A DNA stretch of 64,000 bases. It comes from Strobilurus pachycystidiatus (taxonomy: Eukaryota > Basidiomycota > Agaricomycetes > Agaricales > Physalacriaceae). Below, in pieces: positions 36,601-47,630 of this stretch (positions within the stretch are counted from its first letter, which is position 1; each line of letters opens with the position of its first letter). The notes under the pieces were generated by a model. It did no database searches. It was not told the origin of the DNA and was given only the letters and a program-made list of their open reading frames with translations. The DNA is taken from the NCBI GenBank assembly GCA_019915135.1, contig JAHLMK010000001.1, positions 1,984,001 through 2,048,000 on the forward strand, read 5' to 3'. The position numbers were made by a program, and so were the translations under genes.

Positions 36601-37829
36601 CGACGGATGTTCCTCTCCACGAGACATCTCCCTCCGTCTGTATCAGCCTTGGCTTGTTGATCGAAGACCTTCAGTGCGTAAATTCTTGTTTCAATTCATC
36701 GTTTGACTAATTTCAACATTCTAGGCGCCGTGTCACATACCTCCTCGGAAGCGAAGACAGAGAGTATCCGGGAACCATCAAAGAGATCCAAGACAAGCGG
36801 ATCCTCCTCCAGAACCAGATCCGCCAGTTCCGAGAGCTTCAGGCGGTGTATATGCCGGGCGCAGCAGCCCAATTAAGAGAGTTGTCGGGAACACGAGAAG
36901 GAGACGTGGAAACGGAGACGTTGCTGCTCCCGTCGGCGCTGACCCCGAATGGTCGCGCAGTGGGGTGTCTGGGAGGAGTATTGGCCAAGGAGGACAAGCT
37001 TCGCGAGGCTCAGTGTCACGACGCTCTCGAGACAATTCGGTCCATGCAGCGCACGCGGAGAAGCGTTCGCAGCTTTCGAAAGAGGCATATCCGTGGTCAG
37101 CGACGAACAGGAAGAACCATGGCCATCCTTACCCGTCTCGAGGCAAAGTCCGACATGGCCGTCATAAAATACCGAGCAGCCCGCGCCGCGCTGGTTCAAC
37201 TTCGGGGAAATGGGGCCTGGATGGCAACCTTGCGAGTACTCGAGGACAAGGACATTGCTTCGCTCGACAGTGGCGTTTTCGACACCGACGTGCCGGCGCA
37301 AAAGAAGAAGAAAACGGGGGTGAACGAGAGCGAGGTCCAATACGGGAGTGGAAGTCATCTGATTTCATGGATATGGTTGATGGAGAGCGCGCTGGGCAGC
37401 TTCGGCAAGGATGAGCTCCACGATTCAGTGAGGGTGGAGTGGTTAAAGAGCCGCGCGCGGGCAAGGAGTTGGACGCAGGAGGTAAAATTGATCGCAGAGG
37501 AGAAGCGGCGGACATTGGCGTCATTGGAGGCGGAAGCTCAGCAGTGGTTAGAGAGGGCAACGGGATGGACTGGCTTATCAGTGGCTGCTGCGGGAGGAGT
37601 CAGGGCATATGCTCATCGACAATCGGGGGTCTACCAGCGGCTCGCAGACCACTTCCAGCGCATATGGTCGAAACCGTACAAAGCGCGCCAGCGGAAGATC
37701 CCCGATCGTATCGAGATGGTGGATGTGGCCGAGGAGGAGGAATCAGAGGATGGGTTGGAGGGAGAGGAGGGCCTGGCAGAGGCACGCCAGCTTGCCGCGA
37801 ACGACGATGACCCGACTTTGGACGAATGA
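33696..37829 (+). CDS. KDZ-family transposase with CxC2-like cysteine cluster
   Basis: About ten introns join a protein of roughly 1,050 residues that appears uninterrupted. N-terminal CxC2-like cysteine cluster: CHTCYDGL, YRCEDCWGTFTECWSC, then VLFGHDDINFCVNPQ and ADFCGC. Catalytic RNase H-like core: first acidic residue in AIDANFRLKNLRRPS, then GLRSTGVGMAICARHEMVLP and NGIGDLQRGERY, second acidic residue in SYDIVCQWSIHF, and the glutamate in GRTCGEGIERTWPKLN followed by STKEMLPGSRHDTLD. All three catalytic positions are intact. The C-terminus is helical and acidic. KDZ (Kyakuja-Dileera-Zisupton) transposases move DNA elements in fungi by cut-and-paste. One intron (35343-35873) carries a 472-bp hAT-like insertion. 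Confidence 0.9.
35371..35842. mobile_element. Non-autonomous hAT-like element 4 (472 bp) inside a KDZ intron
   Basis: Flanked by an exact 8-bp duplication CGTTGCAA (35363-35370 and 35843-35850). The left end is TAGACATGAGCACGAATGTC and the right end, read inverted, TAGACATGATCACGAGTGTC. The interior is built from CGGATGTC and ATATTCGGAT words in both orientations, with no ORF. Removing the element plus one duplication leaves a 51-bp intron, the normal size here. Confidence 0.9.
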
Positions 37830-39181
37830 GACTGCAGACATTTACACTACTTTTCGGACGCATCTAGACTACTTTCGGACTTTACGCTACTTCGGGCAGT
37901 ATTTTAATTAATGGCTGCTATTTTTGGCATGAAACCCTGAGTTGACCCTTCGAGAGAATGACCGGGACCCTACGTTCAGCCGTGTTGGGCTTTGCAAGCC
38001 TCCCAGATGCAGGTAGTGGGTCTCCAGTGGTTATATCCACAGAGAATCAGGCCTTGGGGGTATTGGAAAGGTGTGGTTGTATCCACACAATATGGAAACT
38101 GGCTCTGTGGCTATATCCACTGGGTTTCCCCATGCTCTGCTGTAATGGTTGGAGAATTGGGGCGAGCGCCATACACTGGCTTTCCCTCGACATCTAGATC
38201 AGGTTCCCTTACTACCGGCGACACGCACTCTGGCTCGCGAGCGGCGGTTGGCGGTGCTCGCTCGCCTTTGGGACCGTGCCAAACCTGTCCCAACGCCATG
38301 AGTTGAAGCAGCCCAAAAGGTTCGTCATCTTTTCCATATGTATGAAAACGAAGAATGGCGAGTGGAGCGTCCGGATCTACAACTCATTTGGTCAGTGTAT
38401 CCAAAACGGACGGCGAAGGGCTCACCTGCTGCCTTCGCACTCGTCGCTTTACGGACAGGAGGACCCATGGAGTGACGGACGGAAGACGAAAGACGAGGCA
38501 AAAAAAAGCGACTTTCGATCGGTCGGACTACGTTTTCATGTCTTCGGTCATGAAGGGCCGAAGGACTGAGACTACACATGGGAACATACTACGGCAGGGA
38601 ACTATTCGGTTTCCTACTATACTCTTCGTTCCTCCCCGAGTCATTGCTTGCATCTGGAATGCGGTCAGCAACAACCTTTTAGGAGATGATTTTACACACT
38701 CTTTTCCAGAACGGCGCCAAGGGGCAAGAACGATCGAAGAAGACGGGAATGTGAACGCCATCCTGCCCTAAAGTCGAGGATTAGAAATTTCGATGGTTGG
38801 GCTCCAGCACGGACCGTAGTGATTCAAGAAGTCCTTGATGGACATGTTTCCAGCAGAATGAAATAGTGTCGTGCAGCAACGGGTTTGACGGGGCGTTGGA
38901 TTCACGACACTTTTACCATCATCGGGTTCCACTTCCGAATCACTTGGGGGCGAGAATTCCATTGACGGCGGTTCTGATTTGTCGGTTGTGATCGCACGGG
39001 ATCCGTCTGCAACCGCTTATCATGAGGAGGAGTCGTGCTGGGTATGAAATCGACTGACCTTGATGGGCGTCGGACATTGATGAGAAAAGGCCAACCGGGG
39101 TGGGTCCGAACCGGGATGAAAAAAAATACATACAAACAATGGGTGGCGTAGTCCGAGAGACTTCCCGACTTGACTAGTGCC
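37830..39181. other. Gene-free stretch downstream of the KDZ transposase
   Basis: No supported gene. It contains the GTGGNTATA palindrome cluster at 38024-38123. The 38.2-39.1 kb part shows no recognisable coding or repeat feature. Confidence 0.5.
38024..38123. repeat. Nested palindromes of GTGGNTATANCCAC type
   Basis: A 21-base arm at 38024-38044 (CCAGTGGTTATATCCACAGAG) pairs with 38103-38123, two mismatches. Midway, at 38071-38088, lies a third unit GTGTGGTTGTATCCACAC, itself a palindrome. The same core is present at 24240-24292. Confidence 0.75.
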
Positions 39182-40059
39182 ATGAACCTCGAGGATTTGT
39201 TTGAAGAGTGGTTGACACGGCATTCGTTTGCTGGACCTTCACCGGATGCACAGCTACCCGTGATCTGCGCTTGCGGTAAACGCTTTCTTCCTGTGTGCTT
39301 GGCCACAGGGAAGAAGAACAAAGCACACGCAGGATTCTTATTCCAGGCGGTACGAACTTAGAACCCTCGAGCAAAGACCAAACTAAAGACTCAGCAGTGC
39401 GAGAACAATCTCTTCGACCCCGACAACCCACTCTCATGCAGTGTTGGTTACCGCTGGGTTACCCAACAACAAATGCGCGATATGGGTCAAGCTCGGGTCG
39501 CTAACTGGGCGGACTATGCTCCCAGAGTGTCTCGACGATCAATGGCTACGCCGCCGACGCCTCCTCAGACGCCTCAACGCCCGTCGCGGAGGCACCAGTC
39601 CACCACGTTGTCCGAATTTCACCCGACACCTGCAGTACAAGCACCCACCATGCAGCACCATTGCTGGGTCACGGTATGCAATGAGGTGCGTTGGAGGGAC
39701 TTGCATGAAATCCACGTTTGCTCACCCTGTCAATCGCTCAGGCCGGGGACCCCATCGACACCGAAACATTTATACCCATCCATCCTTCGGACTGGCCGTA
39801 TCTGTTGCCTTGCAACATTCTATACTTGAGCCAGGAGCTAGCTGTCGGTCATGCCAGGGATGAATGGGAGTACAGATATGAAGGTCAGTGGAAAGTGTCC
39901 ACCGGTCCCCAACCTGTCACAGAAGGCGAGATGCTGTGGGTTCGGCGCCATCAAGTGCCGGAAGCTAGGTACGAAGTCAAACAACGTCGAGAGTCAGTTT
40001 TGAACGCGCACTCAGGGATGATGATTCGATGGTTGGAGAACGTGGTTTCTCGGAAGTGA
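39182..40059 (+). CDS. Unrecognised protein with possible GRF-like zinc finger
   Basis: Three exons: MNLEDLFEEWLTRHSFAGP and CACGKRFLPVCLATGKKNKA, then QCENNLFDPDNPLSCSVGYR with a Pro/Ser/Thr-rich middle, then AGDPIDTETFIPIHPSDWPY to VVSRK and TGA at 40057-40059. The C-A-C-G...K-N-K...C-x-N-x-F spacing resembles a GRF zinc finger, which binds single-stranded nucleic acid; this is tentative. About 255 residues. Introns of 45-70 bp splice in frame. Confidence 0.55.
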
Positions 40060-40123
40060 ATGAGAACGCCGTAGATTGATGAGACAGCGTGTAAATCTAC
40101 CCTGTCATCCACGTGATACACCC

Positions 40124-40735
40124 ATGGACCCGTACGTCGATGTCACATCAAAGACCTGGAGGACTAGAGTATCTGGAGGCCAGTTAAACGTGATAGGATT
40201 GAAAACTAAACTGACAAGCGAGGCAGGGCCATGCACGATTGGCGAAGTGCGGTGTGGGTCGGAATGGAAAATTGACACCCCAAGCGAAGAAGCGAGCTCA
40301 ACGCTTGCAGCAGATGCTGTGAGTTGACGCAACGCTCTCAGGCGTTGTCCCACCACGAACAACGAAACAGCACGAGAGCACAGATCAGGTCAAAAAGGCG
40401 CTTGACGCGGGCGAGCTCCTCGCACGACCACGTCAACACCACTCCGTAATAGAAAGACGCCGGCAATGAAATCGAGCACTTGGCACGACGCAGAACGTGC
40501 GCGGAAGTGGAACCGTGAATATACGAAATCGGTCATGCTCGAAGGTCGCAGTGACGAAGGACTGTGGCAAAAGGTTTTGGAGGCTTGGCCAGGCCGTATC
40601 AAGAAGGGTAGGGAGGGCGCCATCACCAAGGAAGAGAAGAGACGGCCGAAGCCAAACCCCGACGGGACGATGGCTGATGTGTACGACAGTGATTACGAGG
40701 ATCCAAGTTACCCGGCTTGGAGAGGATTTAGATAG
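40124..40735 (+). CDS. Uncertain small gene, exon structure unresolved
   Basis: A first open part reads MDPYVDVTSKTWRTRVSGGQ and a last exon reads SSTWHDAERARKWNREYTKS, LWQKVLEAWPGRIKKGREG and ends YPAWRGFR at TAG 40733-40735. Both parts look like protein, but I could not find one splice pattern that joins them without a frame problem around 40.39-40.47 kb. It may be a broken gene. No family recognised. Confidence 0.35.
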
Positions 40736-40837
40736 ACTTGTGAACATATCATCCGTACGTACCTATGACATAAGAGCCCGGCCCGACAGTTTGAGAAAAA
40801 TCAGTATGGGCCACGTGTCACGTCTTCCCTCTAGACG

Positions 40838-43800
40838 ATGGCGGACAGCTCCATGAGTAGGGCGACGAGTCTTACACAGCGTTCGTTGTGAGCGGGGTCG
40901 ACTCTGTGGCGGAGTTTTCACTGACAAACAAACGTTAGGTGTAAAGCTTCAGTAGACGTGCTGCTCGTACGCTGTCTCGACAATCCCTCATTTCCGACGT
41001 GCTGACAAGTCTGCCAGGAGTTTGCTGCGAACCTCAAGTTGGAATCGGTGCTCGCCAAAAACACAAAAAACCGCGTACCTTTCGCAAAAGTGGTGGACGA
41101 TTGAAACTCATCTCGCAAATCTGTGACGAGTATCTGCTCGTTCGATGGGATGTAGTTGCGTGCCTCGATGAGACGGCGACCCCCGTAGAAACAGAGGTGG
41201 CGCGTATGTTTGAAAACGGAACTATCACGCCGGCGACTACTATGGAGCTGGACCTTGTGCACGAAGGACTGGTGCGCCTGATGAATAGAGGTACGCCATA
41301 AATGGCCTTCTGACATGGGCGGAGATCCGAGTATACTAACAGATTTAGCATTGCCGCGACCAGGAGATAGCCAGCCGAAGACTGATAGTGGGAGGTTGGG
41401 GGAGTCTGGTCATGGTACGTTATCACGTAGCCCAGCCGCCGTATAGCTTCAGACCTGAGACTAACAACCAGGGGGGGACGATGTTCCTGCCAGTCAAGAA
41501 TCGACTCTTTCGAGCCGCCGTAGTGAAGGTAATGTGCCATTTGTTACCGTCCGCAGTTGGGGTAGACTAAGTCGACAACCAGGACCAGGAGCCTCGGATG
41601 GGCCGTCGAGTCAAGGGTCGACTCATTCGCGCCCCCAAAAGGTATTGGAGACGGTTCGTTCGGTCCTAGGTCCATCCACGCCCGACCGTCCAGGGAGAGT
41701 CTTGGAAAAGGATGAAATGATCACCGTTAGAGCAGCGATGAGGGAATTTTCTGGAACTCCAGGCGGAGTGTTTCCTGAAGACCCTTCGGAGAGCACCGAT
41801 GAGGACCCGGATGACACAGGTTCATTCCACCAAGGCTCCCATCCAGGTACCGCAAACCGTTTCCCTGACCCGAACCGCTGCAGATGATGGTCCCCCACCA
41901 CCCACAAGTCACGATCGCCCAAGAAGAGCGTCGAGAGAGGATGTCGCCGCGCCCAAAACGCCTGGTTCCACAAGACTCGTGACGCCAACTTCAGCTGCCG
42001 CTGAGGGGAAAGAGAAGACATCGAAAGGGTTTTGGCCGGAGAATGAGGAGACACAGGTGGCGAGTCAGGTCCCCAGTTCTTCGATTGGTAACGTGGAGGG
42101 CGCTGACGGGGAAGAGAACACATCGCAAGAGGATTTGTCGAAAGCCGCCCCCACGCAAAATGAAGACAAGGCAGCAATAGGTTTCGATGCGGAGGTGAAA
42201 GATGGGACGCCTCTAGCCCCAGGTGACATCGCCTCGCACGATGATGGTAATGGAGGTGGCGAGGACTCTCAGTCCCTGGGCGGAGGGCCAGATATGGGTG
42301 ACGATCAGCGACACAGTTCTTTCCCTCCTGACGACTTAGACAATGACGACGACGCCATTCGACTCAAGGAGGCGTTGCCGCGACGAGAAGGTGATAGTGA
42401 CGACCCTATGAGCGGGATCGAGGAGGGGAAGCAGGACAAAAAACGGCGTAGGTCGAAATCCCCCGACGGCAAAGAAGGTGAAAGGGATACAAAGCGAAAC
42501 TGCGGGGACGCAGCCTCGGGGAAGGTATTTCCTTATCTATCCCGCCTACAGTTACCGTGACTTAGGACCGTGCTTCTGCTAAAGAAACCATGTGCGTCAA
42601 AGAAGACGGACCACCTGTCACAACCGAAGGAGAGGAAGGAAGCGGGCTACGGGTTCGACACGCAAGAGGACTTGGAGCTGCAGGCTGATCTGTCTGATGA
42701 CGCCAAAAAGGAGGAGGGAAAAGAGGAGAAGGTCAAGTTGAAAGGACTTCCTAGCGCAGGCGAGTAGTGGGTTTCACCTGAAACGGCGAGTTCAAGTTAC
42801 TGACATGAAGACACTTCGACCCAGATCTGGAGATGAGAGTACTCACCGACAGTGAAGTCACGGATCGAGTGCGCACGACAACTTTTCGCCTCAGGCTAAA
42901 TGACTGCGAGGGAAAGCCCGATATGGCGTTTCACGTCGAGGTTCCTGAGTACGCTATTGTACAAGGGCTGAACGGTGAGCATGCCGTCCGCGCCGTGCAT
43001 GTTTGGAAGTGCATCGAGCTGTACATGTCGTTTTACCGCGGCCGAATGAGCCTAAGGGTGCCGTTCCTAGTGGGCTCTGTACACGGTACAGTGGCTAACC
43101 CAACAGGCGAGGACATCGCAGAGTTCGTGCCGAAGAGGCCAACCTACGGGAAAAAGGGCGAGCAGACGGTCGATGAATGGAACAATATGAAGTCGGCTGA
43201 GGTGAATTTGCGACGGGGAGCGTTCCGGTTCACACCACAGAAGGTCGGCTGTGATGTCTATCTGCCTTTGACGCTGGAGCTAGCAGCGGGGACCAAAGGG
43301 TACTACTTGTGCCTGGCTCTGAGAATAACTGCATACCATGTAAGTCCAGATGGCACGTTGATGGTACTATATGACTCACAAGTATTACATAGCCTGAGCA
43401 ACAGTTTGCCAGAAAGCGAGACACGAAAGCGGTGAAGGCGCGACGCGCCGAGGTAGTGTCCCTGTTGGAGGAATATCTGGAGAATCGGTCGGAAGTCTGG
43501 GACGAGGTGACAGAGATCCGCTACGACCATTCGAAGCGGAATCGTTCGATGGACGTGTGGGTGCGATGGACGCCGTTGCTACTGTGGGTGAATGGACTCA
43601 AGGCGTTGGGGGATGTTGACGGTCTGGATGAAGCGACCGCGAAAGGTGAGTGAGGGCCGTTTGTATTCGTCAGAACAAACAAGCTTACAGGTTCAAGACA
43701 AGATAGGGTCGAAATGGGGCGAGTGTAAGGTCAGCGTGGTGGCGAAGCAAGAGCTCTTGCAGCTGACATCAGGTTCGACTTGGAAGAAGTTCATGAACAT

Positions 43801-43984
43801 TGCGAAATGGATCCATCAATGTAATGAGGAGGAGACGTGGAAAAAACAAAAGTCTAGGTTGGAAAGATTGGTGAAAAAAGACGAGAAGCGGTCATGCGAA
43901 GCAACATACAACGTGCTGACTGATGGGTTCCCGGCTATGGAGGACGACGATGATGAAGAGGAGGACCCGGGCGACTCTGCGTAG
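40838..43984 (+). CDS. Large unrecognised gene of the KDZ island
   Basis: ATG 40838 opens MADSSMSRATSLTQRS, spliced over 40888-40952 to FRRAARTLSRQSLISDVLTS. The rest runs through LKLISQICDEYLLVRWDVVA, a long acidic, Pro/Ser-rich disordered region with basic clusters (KRRRSKSPDGKEGERDTKR), and a folded C-terminal part: FHVEVPEYAIVQGLNGEHAV, HVWKCIELYMSFYRGRMSLR, GCDVYLPLTLELAAGTKGYY, MDVWVRWTPLLLWVNGLKAL and a last exon with SGSTWKKFMNIAKWI and an acidic end. At about 41.02-41.11 kb the protein-like frame shifts and then shifts back (see findings). Function unknown. Same strand and close spacing to the CxC5/CxC6 gene (193 bp) suggest a shared cargo block. Confidence 0.6.
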
Positions 43985-44177
43985 TACATTAAACATGTTT
44001 CAGACCAAGCGTGAACTTGCTTGACGCGGCTCAAGTAGCCTGACTGGAAGAATCTGCCACAACATGGTCCTGTAGAAACCTAGCGGTTGAAACTGCGCAT
44101 CACATTGAACTGATGTCAGAATTCCCGGTGAAATACGGGTAACGTAACGTCACTGACCTTTCCCTTTTCACCACGAC

Positions 44178-46500
44178 ATGCTGCTCTACGAGATTCTCCT
44201 CACGCTCCTCGCCGAAGTGCAGGAAAATGAGATACTGCGGGAGACCCTGGATTTCGAGGCTTTCGGCATGATGATCAAGATCGTCCAACGCTGTGAGGCG
44301 TTGCTCTTGCCGGACGGAGGGAGCGCAATCTTGACAGTCCCAGATACTCTGCGTTACACGCTGTGTAGAGCCTTGGATGTCGACCTCGATGTCGTCGATA
44401 TGTTGTGGGCGATGATGAGACCGATTGTGAAGGATCTGTTGGGGCTGCCGACTGACGCGCAGACGGATGATTGCTTAGGGAAACATGGTGTGCCGGACCG
44501 GATAGGTGAGTTCACAGTGTGCCATTCGTGCCGATGGTTTGAACAGCGAGTGGGGTAGGCACCCAGATGATGGTCCCTCCGGTGACAGAGTGTTCTAAAT
44601 GCTTCCGGCGGCTCAAACCCAAAAACGAGGGGGTGGCGGGACGACTGTACACGAAGAAGGGGATCCTGCCCGTCTTTCCCATTGCGAAACATTGCAGACG
44701 TGAGTGGTGATTGGGGTCGTAGAGAGAGACTGACAGCAGGCAGCCTGCAACGCATACTATCGCCCTGGATATGTGGTGTTCAACCCGACGGATACGGAGT
44801 CGAAAAGGGAATATTATCCAGGAGTGCCCGATATTGTGCAAGTACACAAGTCCGTGTATGTGGACCGAGATCTCGCTGTAGAGTGGCGGATGGCAATGGC
44901 AATACAGCAGTGGGTCACTGCGTTCGGCCGAAGAGAGGAAGGGTTGTTGACGGCAATATCCAGTGCAACGGCCTCCGGCATAGCGAACGTTTACAACATG
45001 TCCTCACGACTGGATGAAGCGATTGGAGACCGGCATACACACAAATGGGAGCTGGATCAGCGCCACGTGATGCAGACTTGGTGGATGCTGTCGCTGCTCC
45101 TGAGCATTAACAGAACGACTAACGGCCAAGGCTCTCTACTGCTACCACATCACGTCTCTGGAGGAGAGGACCGATTGCAAGATGAGATGGAGAAGAGGAA
45201 CATGGAGTAAATTCTACAAGGGCAGCGACGGGAAGATCTGTGAGTAACATCCTGCTCTGACAGCCTTGTTATAACGCTGCCGAAAAGACCGCCTGAACGC
45301 CCTTGTCATCGATGGAGTAACAGTGCGTTGTGCGTGTTGTGCCGTGAGCGAGGACGACTCAGGCGCACCGTGTCTGGAGTCGCTTGAGAGGCCCCACGAC
45401 AAGTTCTGCCAGAAGCATCGCTACAAGGAAAACCATTGTTTTCTCCGCAAGTGCCACAGTCCACTAAAGGCAGGAACCTGGGCTTGCGAGGACCAGACGC
45501 ATCAAACGTTTGCGCAGGAACGATTTGAAAAACTGCAGGTGAAAGCCACGGACGAGCTCATTAAACGGGTGGAGCGATCCGGGGTACCGTTGCACAGGCG
45601 AGGTGGGGACGCCACGGAGGAAGAGGAAGGTGACTCCTGGCATTGCCAACCAACCGTGGACGAGAACGATCCGAGGACCCACGAGGAGGAGTACATGGAA
45701 GATGAGCTCCAGGTAAACGTGGACCTAGACGACGACGATGACGACGACAAGACCTCAGGAAAGGAGGAACGGCGGTTACGCGGCCTGTATTGGCATCGCA
45801 AGTTCACCAGCAACGAACAGCTGGCCGTACGGCCTTGTGGTATTACAATTGGCCGGATGACGATGTTTGATGCAGAAGGTGTTATTTCCGTCAAGGTGAG
45901 TGGCGACTTCGACGACACAAAAGGCATGTTCTTGACGACTTGTCAGAACTGGCTGAAGACACTGTTCCCCGAGCGCCTCCGTCGCGGCTTGCCGTCACAT
46001 TTGTTCTTCGATAAGAACTGTCAGCTTTTGTTACACCTCCTGGCGACAAACGACACGTACTTCGACAAGATGGGGCATCCAACAGATCTTTTCCACAGTC
46101 TGACGTGTCACAAGGAACGCCATGCGTTCTGCAACGCAAACTGCAATCCACGCCGGTTCGACGAGATGTTTGACGAGAACGGTCGTTGTGTATTCAACTC
46201 GTCGGCTTGTGAGCAAGTTAACTCGTGGTTCGGTGGATTTTCGACCATTACGAGGGAGATGTTGTTCCACCGGTGAGTGTAGGCGGACGCATGTTCGGCT
46301 TGTACGCTGAACCTGGTGCGCTATGTAGATTCAACTTTTTCCTGGACGAAATCATTATGATCCGCAACGAGTTAATAGAGGGCAACCTACGGGTGGATGG
46401 TATGAATCCACAGTGCTTGCCAGAGGAATTCTGGAACGGTTCCTGGGACCAGGAGGAGATCGTGCGTACGCTCGAGGACGACGCAATGCAGGTGGACTAG
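44178..46500 (+). CDS. KDZ-associated CxC5/CxC6-type transposase-like protein
   Basis: Exon 1 starts MLLYEILLTLLAEVQENEIL. Exon 2 has ECSKCFRRLKPKNEG and IAKHCR, exon 3 CNAYYRPGYVVF: the CxC5-like cluster. Later LNALVIDGVTVRCACCAVSE, CQKHRYKENHCFLRKC and CEDQTHQ form the CxC6-like cluster. A C-terminal catalytic-looking core has TMFDAEGVISV, HLFFDKNCQLL and SACEQVNSWFGGF, acidic residues that could serve as a D-D-E set; the last exon starts FNFFLDEIIMIRNELI. CxC5 and CxC6 domains are known as companions of KDZ transposases. Between MEKRNME (about 45.21 kb) and WSKFYKGSDGKIY the usual first Cys pair seems lost and the frame changes, so this copy may be damaged. Confidence 0.75.
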
Positions 46501-46535
46501 TTTACATGAGCTGATCATCTACGTGAAGGAAATAC

Positions 46536-46751
46536 ATGGTCCCGAAATGGTTTGAGGTGATACTCACGGGAGGATCCGACATTCCTTGGAGGCAAGCCGA
46601 GGCGTCTCACGATGGTGCCGGGCTCGTTTGGGTATACCGGCCAGGGACGAAATACACGTGGTCGACCATTGACAGTGAGGCATTTGTATCCGCGGAGAGA
46701 AAACAGGAGACGACGCTATGTGACACGAATTTGTCAGGGCTAGAAAGATAG
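46536..46751 (+). CDS. Small open frame, doubtful
   Basis: A 71-codon frame starting MVPKWFEVILTGGSDIPWRQ and containing GLVWVYRPGTKYTWSTIDSE lies 36 bp after the CxC5/CxC6 gene on the same strand. The composition is protein-like, but there is no family match. It may be an extra exon, a remnant or chance. Confidence 0.25.
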   Translation: MVPKWFEVILTGGSDIPWRQAEASHDGAGLVWVYRPGTKYTWSTIDSEAFVSAERKQETTLCDTNLSGLER

Positions 46752-47630
46752 AGGGAAAGGGACTGGTGCCTCACTGGTTGTGAAAGAAGCGCGGGTAGAG
46801 TTTGTTGCGATACGGGAAAGTGCCTGCATAACAGTCATTGAAAGAATGGAGGGAAGGGCGGATCACGTACCTGCAATTCTGGTTCCGTCTTTGTTTCCGC
46901 GGGGTCCCGTCACGTTTGCGGGGTAGTATACATCTGCGATGGTTGAACACAAATCATCCGAACTAGAGATCGACTTACAACAGGTGCAGGAAGTAAATGT
47001 CGTATCCGATCAGTAGAAGGAAGGTCACAATGAGGGCGCTGTGTCGAAGTGAGTCGCGGGAGCTCAACGTTGTTGTCGCAGGCTTGCCTGAAAGCTGGCC
47101 GGATGGCACTGGTATTGTCCTCTGCATAATTATGAGCAGATGCGGGTGCCAAGGGACGGCTGTCACTCACAGATTCGATGCGCGACGAGGAGTAACGGCG
47201 TTCAGAGTGGTCCTGGGTCCCAAAGGTCCATCACGATAAGGTAGGTCCTGGCGAGGCCTCCGGCTGCGTCCTGTTCCTTCCTGGCGCTGGGGGTATGGGG
47301 ATGTCCTGTCTGTCCTGGATGGCCAAAGGAAGCGGGTGCGCACAGTTAAACCATGCCACAAGTGGTCCGTCGGCTCTGCGTCGTTCCTGGTGGTCGGAGG
47401 TGGCGGCTTGGAGTTGGGGAGATATGGGCGAGATGAAGGGGGGAGCGAAAAAGGTGACACGAGGCTGTAGTAGCTTGGGCGTGTTTGGCTAGTGCCCCAT
47501 CACCAACCAGGATCCGAATAGTGGTCGAATTTGGCTAAGTCCCCATTTGCTTCTCTATCTGCTCCTCCTCGTCCTCCGATCTAATTTTCTCCTACAAACG
47601 TGCTTGTTTTAAACGAGACGTCCCGCTTCC
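46752..47630. other. Intergenic
   Basis: I see no supported gene. The right end should contain the promoter of the gene starting at 47631. Confidence 0.45.
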
